A stretch of 64,000 bases of DNA, from contig JAFZLF010000040.1 of the NCBI GenBank assembly GCA_017551625.1, positions 62,001 to 126,000 on the forward strand, given 5' to 3'. The translations under genes were made by a program, and so were the position numbers. Shown piece by piece: positions 53,201 to 61,642 of this stretch; position 1 is the stretch's first letter, and each line of letters begins with the position of its first letter. Source of the stretch: Clostridiales bacterium (GTDB lineage Bacteria; Bacillota; Clostridia; Saccharofermentanales; Saccharofermentanaceae). The notes under the pieces were generated by a model, which was not told where the DNA came from, did no database searches, and saw only the letters and a list, made by a program, of their open reading frames with translations.

Positions 53201-55378
53201 ATGAAGAAGTGTCCTGTATGTGGCGTTATGATGGGTGATAACGTAGCACGTTGCTTCATGTGCAAGTATGATTTTCAGAAGGCGGCACGTGAAGGAGAAG
53301 ATGCAGCACGGGAAGAAGCCAGTGCGAATATCAAGCGAAGCGAGCAGGAAGCGAACGCACGTGTAGAGAAGAAACTCTCCGAAGAGGAAAAACTGATCCA
53401 GGAAATGAAGAGCCGCAATCAGCGCGAGATCGAGACGCTGAATCAGCAGCTCGAGTCGGAAAAACTCCGCATCGAGACCGAGTATGTCGAGATCCGGAAG
53501 CGCGCGCTCGATGAGCGCAAACAGCTCGAGAAGGAACTCGCAGAGCTTCGTGAGTCGGTAGAGATCGAGAAGAAGCGCTCCCAGGATGTGGAAGCCCAGC
53601 AGGAACAGATCCGTGAAGAAGCCAGAAAAGAGATGGCGGCCGAGCGTGAGGAGATGATCAAGCAGGCCAAGAAAGAGCAGGAAGCGATCCTCATGGAGGC
53701 GCAGAAAGAGACGGAGAAGCTAGCCATCCAGGTCCAGAAAGAATATAAGGACGCTATGGCCAGAAAAGACCAGATGCTCGAGGAAGCCCAGCAGGCTGAA
53801 GCATTTACCAAGGAAGCCATGGCCAAGAAAGAGGCGCTGGATAAGGAAAGCAAGGAAGTTCAGGCTTCTCTGGATGCCATGAAGGCTGACTATGATGCCG
53901 CCAGAAAACAGCTGGAGGCAGAGGCGGAAGAGACGACCCGCCAGAAACTCAAAGAAGGCGAAGAAGGTAAGGCCGCGGCGATTGCCGAGGGTGAAGCAGC
54001 GAAGGCGGCAGCGATCGCTGAGGCCCAGCAGATCATGGCAGATGTCGAGGCGACGAAGAAACAGGCTGATTCCGAGATGCAGGCTTATGTTAAGCAGGCC
54101 GAGCAGATCATGGCAGAAGCAGAGAAAGCCCAGGCCCAGAAGAACGAACTGATCGAAGATACGAAGCGGATGCAGGAAGCGCTCGATGAAGTGCAGCATT
54201 CGTATGAGACGATCGCGCAGGAGAAAGAGAATCTCGAAAATGAGATCGCATCGATGCGATCCTCTGCAGAAGAAGAGAAAGCCCAGCTTCAGGCAGAAGC
54301 GAAGCGCCTGATCGACGAGACAGAGGCGGCCAAGGCGCAGATGATCCAGGAGGCGCAGAATGAGAGCGGACGCATCCTTCAGGAGGCGGAAGCAGAACGT
54401 GCCCGTCTGAATGAAGCGGCCAGCAAGGAAGTGGCAGCCTCACAGCAGGAGCGGGACCGTATCCTCCAGGAAGCGGAAGCTGAACGTGCCCGGATCAATT
54501 CTGCGGCACAACAGGAACTCGAGGCCTCCCGTCAAGAGAAGAGCCGTCTGGATGCAGAGGCTTCTCAGGTGCTCCAGCTTGCTCAGCAGGAGAAGCAGAA
54601 GATGGAGGCGGAAGCCAACCAGAAACTGGCCGATGCTAAGAAAACCGTCGACGATGCCATGCAGGAGAAGAACAGATTGCAGGCAGAGGCGAAGGCCGGC
54701 TGTGATGTTATTGCGAAACAGAAGGCATCTCTTGAAAATGACATCGCCAAGATGACGAGAGAACAGGAGCAGAGCAAGAGTAGTTTCGAGACACAGATCG
54801 CGGCGTTGAAGACGGATCTGGAGAATGCGAAGATCATTATCGCCGACTCTAAAAATGCGAAGAAACTGGCAGAAGTCGAAGCACAGGAACTGATCCTGAA
54901 AGCAGAGAAACGCGCAATTGCGCTGAAGGAGTCTGCTCTTTCCGAGAGTGAGAAGGGCAAGCTTCAGGATGCACTCAAAGAGAAGGAGAGTGAATTGGCA
55001 GAAATGGCAAAGACGAAGGAGCAGCTGGAAAAGCAGCTGGATGAAACACAGAAGGCGATCAAGAAACTGCAGGATAGGATCGATAATATGCCGGCCGGTG
55101 GCGGCGGTATCGTGTCGATCGCCGATGGCATGAAGGAGTATTCCGTTGTCGTCGTACCGCACCTTTCAAACGGTGAAGTAAACTCGGAGCGGATCGCGGA
55201 GATTCTGGCGAATAAAGCAGCCGGCGGATGGAGACTCCACAGCATGATCAATGACGAGGGTGGTAAGCTCCAGTCCTCGCTGGGCGGCACGGACAGCATG
55301 TCTCTGAATGCATCGACCGTTTCCATCAAGGAAGACCGCGTGATCATGATCTTCGAGAGAAACGTGCAGGACGCTTGA
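53201..55378 (+). CDS. Zinc-ribbon, giant coiled-coil protein with DUF4177-like C-terminus
   Basis: 725 residues from the ATG at 53201, with GAGGAG upstream. The N-terminal zinc ribbon has Cys4, Cys7, Cys18 and Cys21. Residues about 30-630 are an almost unbroken, highly charged Glu/Ala/Lys/Gln coiled coil with imperfect internal repeats (RILQEAEAERAR occurs twice), long enough for a filament or spacer. The last 85 residues (EYSVVVVPHLS, IAEILANKAAGGWRLHSMIND, VIMIFERNV) resemble DUF4177. No signal peptide or membrane helix is seen, so it is cytoplasmic. Function unknown; scaffold or cytoskeletal roles are guesses from shape. Confidence 0.75.
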   Translation: MKKCPVCGVMMGDNVARCFMCKYDFQKAAREGEDAAREEASANIKRSEQEANARVEKKLSEEEKLIQEMKSRNQREIETLNQQLESEKLRIETEYVEIRKRALDERKQLEKELAELRESVEIEKKRSQDVEAQQEQIREEARKEMAAEREEMIKQAKKEQEAILMEAQKETEKLAIQVQKEYKDAMARKDQMLEEAQQAEAFTKEAMAKKEALDKESKEVQASLDAMKADYDAARKQLEAEAEETTRQKLKEGEEGKAAAIAEGEAAKAAAIAEAQQIMADVEATKKQADSEMQAYVKQAEQIMAEAEKAQAQKNELIEDTKRMQEALDEVQHSYETIAQEKENLENEIASMRSSAEEEKAQLQAEAKRLIDETEAAKAQMIQEAQNESGRILQEAEAERARLNEAASKEVAASQQERDRILQEAEAERARINSAAQQELEASRQEKSRLDAEASQVLQLAQQEKQKMEAEANQKLADAKKTVDDAMQEKNRLQAEAKAGCDVIAKQKASLENDIAKMTREQEQSKSSFETQIAALKTDLENAKIIIADSKNAKKLAEVEAQELILKAEKRAIALKESALSESEKGKLQDALKEKESELAEMAKTKEQLEKQLDETQKAIKKLQDRIDNMPAGGGGIVSIADGMKEYSVVVVPHLSNGEVNSERIAEILANKAAGGWRLHSMINDEGGKLQSSLGGTDSMSLNASTVSIKEDRVIMIFERNVQDA

Positions 55379-55441
55379 TTCCTGACGCGGCGAAAGAGGC
55401 ACACGAGAAGTAAGTCGTGTCCGGAAAGTATTGGTGAAAAG

Positions 55442-55478
55442 AGGACTGCCTGCGAGTGTTCGGAGGCAGTCCTTTTCT
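55442..55478 (+). terminator. Intrinsic terminator after the coiled-coil gene
   Basis: AGGACTGCCT (55442-55451) pairs perfectly with AGGCAGTCCT (55464-55473), followed by TTTCTATT. Confidence 0.88.
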
Positions 55479-55619
55479 ATTATAGGGGAAAAAGATAACA
55501 AAGAAAAATGCTGTTAACTGGCACAAAAAAAATTTCGCGCCGATGAAAGTTTTTGTGGATATTGATTACAATATCGGTTATAATAGTCGCATTAGAGTTT
55601 GAATTAGGAGGACGAATAC

Positions 55620-57701
55620 ATGACCAATTATTCGGCAGACAAGATCCGTAATATCGCGCTTCTCGGGCACGGCGGATCTGGTAAAACAGCACTGGCTGAG
55701 GCGATGCTCTTCTGCGCTAAGGCGATCGACCGCATGGGCCGCGCGACAGATGGCAACACCGCTCTGGACTTCGATCCGGAAGAAGTAAAGCGCCAGATTT
55801 CCCTGAACACATCCGTTGCGGCATGTGAGTGGAAGAACACAAAGATGAATCTCATCGACACACCCGGTGACTTCGATTTTCTCGGTGAGACCATGGCCGG
55901 TATTCGTGTAGCAGGCAGCGCGATCGTCGTGATCAGCGCAAAGGGGGGCACTTCCGTAGGTTCCGAGAAGGCGATCCGTCTTCTCAATAAGAGAAAGGTC
56001 CCGTTCCTTTTCTTCCTTAACCGTATGGACGAGCCGAATGCAGATTTCGAGGGCGTGATCTCCCGTATGATGGAGCGCTACGGACGTGGCGTAATCCCGC
56101 TTTCCCTCCCGATCATGTCCGGTGACAAGATGACCGGTATCGTTGATGTTATGAATAAGCGCGCATTTACTCTCGATGAGAAGACAGGCGCACAGACTGA
56201 GATCCCGCTTCCGGCTGAGTTCGAAGACCGTGTAGCTGAGCTCCAGGACAAGATCAACGAGGTCGTAGCTGAGTGCGATGAAGAACTGATGGAGAAGTAT
56301 TTCGCGGGCGAGCCTTTTACTGAGGAAGAGTTCCGTCGTGGCGTGCATGCCGGCTTTGCAGACGGTACACTGCACCCGATCTATTGCGGTTCCGCGTATA
56401 AGAACTGGGGCGTAGAGTTCCTGATGAACTGCCTGTCCAAGGATACGCCGCCGGCCAGCACGAAGCCGCCGCAAGAGGGCGAGACACCGGATGGCGAGAA
56501 GCTCACGATCGTATGTAACGAGAATGATCCGCTCGCAGCCTTCGTCTTTAAGACGATCGCTGACCCGTTCGTAGGACGTATCTCTCTGTTCCGTGTATAT
56601 GCGGGCGTCATCAAGAGCAACTCCACTGTCTATAACGCAGTAAAAGAGAAGGAAGAGCGTCTGGGCGGTCTGTTCTTCATGGTGGGTAAGAAGCAGATCC
56701 CGACAGATAAGGTCGTTGCCGGTGATATCGGCGCCGTTGCGAAGCTCGTGCTGACACAGACCAATGACACACTCTGCGACAAGTCCCGTATCGTGACGCT
56801 GACGAAGATCAGCTTCCCGACACCGTGTCTGTCGATGGGTATCGTTCCGAAGGCCAGAGGTGAAGAAGATAAGATCATGTCCGGTCTCAATAAACTCAAG
56901 GACGAGGATCCGGTATTTACAGTTGTCAACAACGCGGAGACCAAGCAGATGGTTATCTCCGGTCTCGGTGAGCAGGAGATCTCCGTTCTGAGAAGTAAGC
57001 TCAAGAGTAAGTTTAATGTTGACGCTGATCTCGAAGAGCCACGTGTACCGTATCGTGAGGCGATCCGTAAGAAGGTCAAGGTCCAGGGCAAGCACAAGAA
57101 GCAGTCCGGTGGTCACGGTCAGTATGGTGACGTATGGATCGAGTTTGAGCCGACGGATTCCGAAGAGCTCGTATTCGAAGAGAACGTATTCGGCGGTGCC
57201 GTTCCGAAGAACTTCTTCCCGGCGGTTGAGAAGGGCCTGCAGGATGCAGTTAAGAAGGGTATCCTCGGCGGATTCCCGGTAGTTAACCTCAAGGCGACTC
57301 TCGTCGATGGTTCCTACCACGATGTAGACTCCTCGGAAATGGCGTTTAAGATCGCAGCCAACCTCGCTTTTAAGGCCGGTATGGCGGCGGCAAACCCGGT
57401 TCTCCTCGAGCCGATCAGCACCGTATCCGTTCATATCCCTGAGGATAAGCAGGGCGATATCATGGGCGACATGAACAAGCGTCGTGGCCGCATCATGGGT
57501 ATCGATTCTGACGAGACCGGTTCTGTCATCAATTGCGAAGTTCCGACTTCCGAGATGGCGACCTATGCGACTGACCTCAAGTCCATGACACAGGGCCGCG
57601 GCTGGTATACCATCGAGCATGCCCGCTATGAGCAGGCTCCGGGCGATGTACAGGCGAAGGTCATCGAAGCGAGAAAGGCGTTCTTGTCTGAGGACGAGTA
57701 A
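55620..57701 (+). CDS. EF-G-like translational GTPase (second, non-canonical paralogue)
   Basis: 693 residues with all five EF-G domains. The G1 loop is GHGGSGKT (16-23) instead of the canonical AHIDAGKT; G3 is DTPGDFDF and G4 is NRMD. Domain IV carries GGHGQYGDVWIEFEP and the C-terminus has MGDMNKRRGRIMGID. This is the EF-G-like protein common in Clostridia and Actinobacteria as a second copy, distinct from the fusA gene of the str operon. Ribosome recycling or stress roles are possible; activity has to be shown. A TATAAT at 55579-55584 and an AGGAGG precede it. Confidence 0.88.
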   Translation: MTNYSADKIRNIALLGHGGSGKTALAEAMLFCAKAIDRMGRATDGNTALDFDPEEVKRQISLNTSVAACEWKNTKMNLIDTPGDFDFLGETMAGIRVAGSAIVVISAKGGTSVGSEKAIRLLNKRKVPFLFFLNRMDEPNADFEGVISRMMERYGRGVIPLSLPIMSGDKMTGIVDVMNKRAFTLDEKTGAQTEIPLPAEFEDRVAELQDKINEVVAECDEELMEKYFAGEPFTEEEFRRGVHAGFADGTLHPIYCGSAYKNWGVEFLMNCLSKDTPPASTKPPQEGETPDGEKLTIVCNENDPLAAFVFKTIADPFVGRISLFRVYAGVIKSNSTVYNAVKEKEERLGGLFFMVGKKQIPTDKVVAGDIGAVAKLVLTQTNDTLCDKSRIVTLTKISFPTPCLSMGIVPKARGEEDKIMSGLNKLKDEDPVFTVVNNAETKQMVISGLGEQEISVLRSKLKSKFNVDADLEEPRVPYREAIRKKVKVQGKHKKQSGGHGQYGDVWIEFEPTDSEELVFEENVFGGAVPKNFFPAVEKGLQDAVKKGILGGFPVVNLKATLVDGSYHDVDSSEMAFKIAANLAFKAGMAAANPVLLEPISTVSVHIPEDKQGDIMGDMNKRRGRIMGIDSDETGSVINCEVPTSEMATYATDLKSMTQGRGWYTIEHARYEQAPGDVQAKVIEARKAFLSEDE

Positions 57702-57703
57702 TC

Positions 57704-57864
57704 CTGAGCGAAAGTTTCTCTTTCAAGGAACTTAAAAACTAAAGCAAAAAGAATATCTCTCTTGTGGCTCATACAGTTTGCTAAAGCAAAACTCGCCACC
57801 TGAGAGATTTCTTTTTGCCTTTATTTGTTCAGTTGCGATTGAAAGAGAAACTTTCTGAACTCAG
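57704..57864 (-). repeat. Family B palindromic element, copy 1 (reverse orientation)
   Basis: CTGAG pairs with CTCAG outermost. GAAAGTTTCTCTTTCAA (57710-57726) pairs perfectly with 57839-57855. The inner stem AGCAAAAAGAA pairs with TTCTTTTTGC. The central helix GTGGC:GCCAC encloses AGTTTGC and GCAAAACT. It lies between the stops of the EF-G-like gene and the kinase gene. Confidence 0.72.
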
Positions 57865-57868
57865 ATAA

Positions 57869-58369
57869 TCAATTGTCGCCAGATATGGGCTGCGTTATCA
57901 TTTGAATGATTTGGTCTTTGCTCAGATCTTTCGTGATCTTTGTTTCGTTTAGAACGTCGGAGTAGTCTTTCTCGACCCACCATTCTTTCATTGCTTCCTC
58001 GCCGAACGAACCGGCTTTTGCCCTTGTTTGGTGGCGTTTTACGGTCTCTTCGAACGGCAGGTCAAAATAGTACGCGTAGACTTCGTTGCCATATAAAGAG
58101 ACGGCCAGTTCGAAAAGCGGGCGGTACCAGTCTGCGACCATGATCCCTTCCAGGATCACGATCTCGCTGTGATCATGACCGTATTGAAGCAACTGTTTCA
58201 GAAGTGGCAGGGCGAGGGTATCCTTGCCGTCACTTACCTTTAGGATCTCGCGCCTGACCATATCCTGCGAGATGAGCATGGTATTACTTCCAAGGATGCT
58301 CTGAAGTTCTTTCGCGACAGTCGTTTTGCCGCTTCCCGAATTTCCTCTTAAAACGATCAGCTTCCTCAT
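57869..58369 (-). CDS. Small P-loop kinase (AAA_33/zeta-toxin-like fold)
   Basis: 166 residues from the ATG at 58369, with AGGAG seven bases ahead. The P-loop is RGNSGSGKTTVAKEL (8-22), followed by LISQDMVRREIL as the substrate-binding DxxR-type segment, IVILEGIMV as Walker B, and FDLPFEETVKRHQTRAKAG as a lid with basic residues. The family phosphorylates nucleosides, sugars or antibiotics, so the substrate is open. It is a lone gene in reverse orientation, flanked by inverted copies of palindrome family B. Confidence 0.78.
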   Translation of the reverse strand: MRKLIVLRGNSGSGKTTVAKELQSILGSNTMLISQDMVRREILKVSDGKDTLALPLLKQLLQYGHDHSEIVILEGIMVADWYRPLFELAVSLYGNEVYAYYFDLPFEETVKRHQTRAKAGSFGEEAMKEWWVEKDYSDVLNETKITKDLSKDQIIQMITQPISGDN

Positions 58370-58444
58370 ATCCACGCTCCTAGAACTAATGCAAAAATCT
58401 TCGCTTATTATATGGTAACAAACAAAAACGCGCTCTGCGCAAAA

Positions 58445-58672
58445 CGTCAGTAAAAATGCATACGCTTATTTGTTGTTGCTTCGAAAAAGTATCTCATGCA
58501 ATTTGAAGTGAGCAAGAGCAAAAATGAAATCTTTCAGGCGACGAGTTTTGCGTAAGCAAACTGTTTGAGTCGCAGGAGAGATATTCTTTTTGCTCTGCTT
58601 ATCGAAATGTCTGAAAGAGATACTTTTTTGAAGCATTATGGTATACAATTAATATATGCATTTTTACTGACG
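58445..58672 (+). repeat. Family B palindromic element, copy 2, inside a larger inverted repeat
   Basis: Outer arms 58445-58462 and 58655-58672 are perfect 18-bp reverse complements. The right arm ends on the first base of the hprK ribosome site. Within it, TGCTTCGAAAAAGTATCTC (58477-58495) pairs with 58617-58635, with one G-T pair. The core at 58516-58594 matches copy 1 in reverse, but its central helix is GCGAC:GTCGC against GTGGC:GCCAC, two compensatory pairs. The stretch from 58370 to 58444 shows nothing else. Confidence 0.72.
58639..58647 (+). promoter_or_regulatory. Extended -10 promoter for hprK
   Basis: TGG-TATACA lies between the two nested right arms of palindrome family B copy 2 and about 40 bases before the hprK ATG. 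Confidence 0.45.
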
Positions 58673-58685
58673 GAGGAGCACGTCC

Positions 58686-59618
58686 ATGCCCTATTCGAGC
58701 GTTTTTCTGACTGAGATCATCAAGTCCTTCGAACTGGAGGAGGTCTATGCCCCAGAGGATATTGAGAAGGTACGTATCCACGTGGCGGACGTGACCCGTC
58801 CGGGACTTCAACTGGCCGGTTACTATGACCATTTCGGTCCGGACCGTATCCAGCTGATCGGAAACATGGAGCATGCTTTCCTCGATAAGCTTACACCGGC
58901 GCAGAGACAGGAACGTCTCGATGCGCTTTTTGAAAAGAAGATCCCGTGTCTGATACTGACCCGCAACCATGTGGCGCACGATGAGCTCATCAAGGCTGCG
59001 GAGAAGACCGGAATCCCGGTTCTGCGCACTTACCAGAAGACGAGTGAATTCATGAGCTCTCTCGTGAAGTACCTGAATGTAGAACTGGCGCCCCGCATCT
59101 CGATGCACGGCGTACTTGTCGAGGTGAACGGTGAAGGCATCCTGATCCTCGGCGAGAGCGGCGTAGGTAAGTCGGAGACGGCGCTCGAGATCGTCAAGCG
59201 TGGTCACCGTCTGATCGCGGACGACCAGGTCGAGATAAGAAGAGTCTCGGAGACGACGCTTCTCGGAAGAGCGCCGGAGGTGATCCGCCATCTGATCGAG
59301 ATCCGCGGTATCGGCATTCTCGATGTAAAAGAACTGTACGGTGTTTCTTCCGTTAAACTTCAGGAGAACATCGACTTCGTCATCAACCTCGAGCTGTGGG
59401 ATGAGAAGAAGACCTACGACCGGCTGGGTATCACCGATGAGACGACGGATATTCTCGGTATCAAGGTGCCGTCCATCACGATCCCTGTCGGACCGGGCCG
59501 TAACCTCGCCATCATCGTCGAGGCGGCAGCGATTAACTACCGTGTCAAGAAGATGGGCTATAATGCCGCGAAGGACCTCGTCACGAGAGTCTTCCCGGGC
59601 GGCCTGAACGCGGAATAA
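58686..59618 (+). CDS. hprK: HPr kinase/phosphorylase
   Basis: 310 residues with GGAGG nine bases ahead of the ATG. The N-terminal domain is followed by the kinase core: SMHGVLVEVNGEGILILGESGVGKSE (P-loop), LIADDQVEIRR, and the family signature EIRGIGILDVKELYG. It phosphorylates Ser46 of HPr when glycolytic intermediates are high and reverses this when they fall, controlling catabolite repression. It heads a likely operon with murB, rapZ and whiA, and its promoter lies inside a long palindrome. Confidence 0.97.
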   Translation: MPYSSVFLTEIIKSFELEEVYAPEDIEKVRIHVADVTRPGLQLAGYYDHFGPDRIQLIGNMEHAFLDKLTPAQRQERLDALFEKKIPCLILTRNHVAHDELIKAAEKTGIPVLRTYQKTSEFMSSLVKYLNVELAPRISMHGVLVEVNGEGILILGESGVGKSETALEIVKRGHRLIADDQVEIRRVSETTLLGRAPEVIRHLIEIRGIGILDVKELYGVSSVKLQENIDFVINLELWDEKKTYDRLGITDETTDILGIKVPSITIPVGPGRNLAIIVEAAAINYRVKKMGYNAAKDLVTRVFPGGLNAE

Positions 59619-59720
59619 GGGTCATGAACCGATGGGTGGAGAAAACGGATAGAACGACGCGTAAATCCAGTTGGGGATAGACCAGAAGGAAAACAAGAAA
59701 GTCGGGAGATAAGGACAAAA

Positions 59721-60698
59721 ATGGCAGTAGACAACAGTACGATCGAAGTGTTTCGCAGGAGTCTGAGCGATGCGGGTTTTGCGGAACTCGAAGGAGCCCT
59801 TCGGACAGATGAGCTCATGAAGGGACACACCTCCTTTCGTGTGGGTGGTCCCGCGCAGATATATGCGGAGCCTCGAACCTCCGAAGAGATAGCGGCGCTG
59901 ATTTCTGCGGCAAAGTCTGCGAGTATGCCGTATTTTCTGATGGGGAACGGGTCCAATCTGGTTGTTTCCGATGAGGGAATAGAGGGCCTGGTGATCCGCC
60001 TGGGCGAGTCGTTCTCGGAGATCAGATCGGAAGAAGATCCGGCTGATCCGGAAAATGTCCGCATCGTCGCGACAGCGGGGACGCTTCTGATCCGTCTTTC
60101 TTCTTTCGCAGCGAAGGAGGGCCTGAGCGGGCTCGAATTTGCATCCGGTATTCCGGGCTCTCTTGGCGGAGCGGTCTTTATGAACGCGGGCGCATACGGT
60201 CACGATATTTCTGAAGTCGTGGATAAGGTCACCGCCATCTCGAAGGATGGCGGGATCAGGACATGGAAGAGGGATCAGCTCTCGTTCGGCTATAGAAAGA
60301 GCACATTCATGGAAGAAGAGGGGATCATCACGGAGGTCGAGCTTGTTCTCCGACGCGGTGATCCGGAGATGATCGCATCGCAGATCCGGGAGTATACGGA
60401 GAAAAGAACGAAGAGCCAGCCACTCCAGTACCCGAGTGCGGGAAGTATGTTTAAGAGGCCGGAAGGCCACTACACGGGGGCGCTGATCGAGCAGGCCGGA
60501 CTCAAGGGCTTCTCGATCGGTGGTGCGCAGGTGTCGGAGAAGCATGCGGGATTTGTGATCAATACCGGTGAGGCTATGGCAGCGGATATCGATGCGCTGG
60601 TAAAGCATATCCAGAAAACGGTTTTCGAGAAATACGGTGTTTCGCTCGAGCGTGAGGTCCGCTTCGTCGGGAGAGGATTCTCATCCGGGGAAAAGTAA
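59721..60698 (+). CDS. murB: UDP-N-acetylenolpyruvoylglucosamine reductase MurB
   Basis: 325 residues of the type IIb form used by Gram-positive bacteria. FAD-binding elements HTSFRVGGPAQIYAEP, LMGNGSNLVVSD and GIPGSLGGAVFMNAGAYG are present. The active-site Ser is in PSAGSMFKRP and the Glu near the end in LEREVRFVG. It uses NADPH to make UDP-MurNAc for peptidoglycan. It lies 102 bp after hprK and 14 bp before rapZ. Confidence 0.96.
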   Translation: MAVDNSTIEVFRRSLSDAGFAELEGALRTDELMKGHTSFRVGGPAQIYAEPRTSEEIAALISAAKSASMPYFLMGNGSNLVVSDEGIEGLVIRLGESFSEIRSEEDPADPENVRIVATAGTLLIRLSSFAAKEGLSGLEFASGIPGSLGGAVFMNAGAYGHDISEVVDKVTAISKDGGIRTWKRDQLSFGYRKSTFMEEEGIITEVELVLRRGDPEMIASQIREYTEKRTKSQPLQYPSAGSMFKRPEGHYTGALIEQAGLKGFSIGGAQVSEKHAGFVINTGEAMAADIDALVKHIQKTVFEKYGVSLEREVRFVGRGFSSGEK

Positions 60699-60712
60699 GC
60701 AGGAGGCAGGAA

Positions 60713-61612
60713 ATGGATGTTATTATTCTGACGGGCATGTCGGGTGCTGGCAAGAGCCATGCGGCGCATATTCTCGAGGATCAGGGCTATTTCTGTATCG
60801 ATAACCTCCCGCCGATGGTCCTTCCCGAATTGATCCGCACTTTCTTAAAAGGACAGGGCGGCGAAGGTTTCGCGGTCGATAAGCTCGCATTTGTCGTGGA
60901 CGTGCGAAGCAGTGATTATCTGAAGGGATTCGGCAAGGCCATCACGGAGATCAAAAATCTCGGATGCCCGTACCGCATCATCTTCCTCGAGGCGAACGAT
61001 CAGGTGCTGGTGAGCCGGTACCGTCAGACGCGCCGCAAGCATCCGCTATCAGCGGGGCTTTCGCTCGTCGAGGCCATCGAGAAAGAGCGCTCGCTGATGC
61101 GCGGTATCCGTGCACGGGCGACACACGTCATCGATACATCGTTCCTGGCGCAGGGAGCACTTCGCGAGGAATTACTGAATATCATCGAGGTCGAAGACGT
61201 CAGTACGATGGATATCCATATCGAGTCATTCGGATATAAGTACGGCATCCCGGGCGATTGCGATGTCGCCTGCGACGTGCGTTTTCTCCCGAATCCGTTC
61301 TATGTCCCGGAACTGAAGATGCTCTGCGGAAAAGATCAGCCGATCATCGATTTTCTCGAAGAACATCCGGAGACGGAGCAGTACTACCAGAAGATCATGG
61401 ACCTTTTGTGCTTCTCGATTCCGTACTACATCCGTGAGGGCAAAGCCCGTCTCTCCGTGGGCGTAGGCTGCACCGGCGGGCGTCACCGCTCGGTATACAT
61501 CGCACAGCGCCTGTATGATGGTCTGATGGAGGCGGGATATCAGGTCTCCATCCATCACCGCGACATCGACAAAGATCCACGTTACCAGCACACCGAAGAG
61601 AAGAAATCGTGA
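60713..61612 (+). CDS. rapZ: RapZ/YvcJ family nucleotide-binding protein
   Basis: 299 residues. P-loop TGMSGAGKSHAAHILED at the N-terminus; C-terminal domain with SFGYKYGIPGDCDVACDVRFLPNPFYVPEL and VGVGCTGGRHRSV. In E. coli RapZ is the RNA adapter controlling glucosamine-6-phosphate synthase; in Firmicutes YvcJ binds GTP and affects competence. It is in the usual place between murB and whiA, but the normally intervening yvcK gene is missing. AGGAGG precedes the start. Confidence 0.95.
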   Translation: MDVIILTGMSGAGKSHAAHILEDQGYFCIDNLPPMVLPELIRTFLKGQGGEGFAVDKLAFVVDVRSSDYLKGFGKAITEIKNLGCPYRIIFLEANDQVLVSRYRQTRRKHPLSAGLSLVEAIEKERSLMRGIRARATHVIDTSFLAQGALREELLNIIEVEDVSTMDIHIESFGYKYGIPGDCDVACDVRFLPNPFYVPELKMLCGKDQPIIDFLEEHPETEQYYQKIMDLLCFSIPYYIREGKARLSVGVGCTGGRHRSVYIAQRLYDGLMEAGYQVSIHHRDIDKDPRYQHTEEKKS

Positions 61613-61642
61613 ACACGATCCAGCAGGACGGGGGCAGAATTC

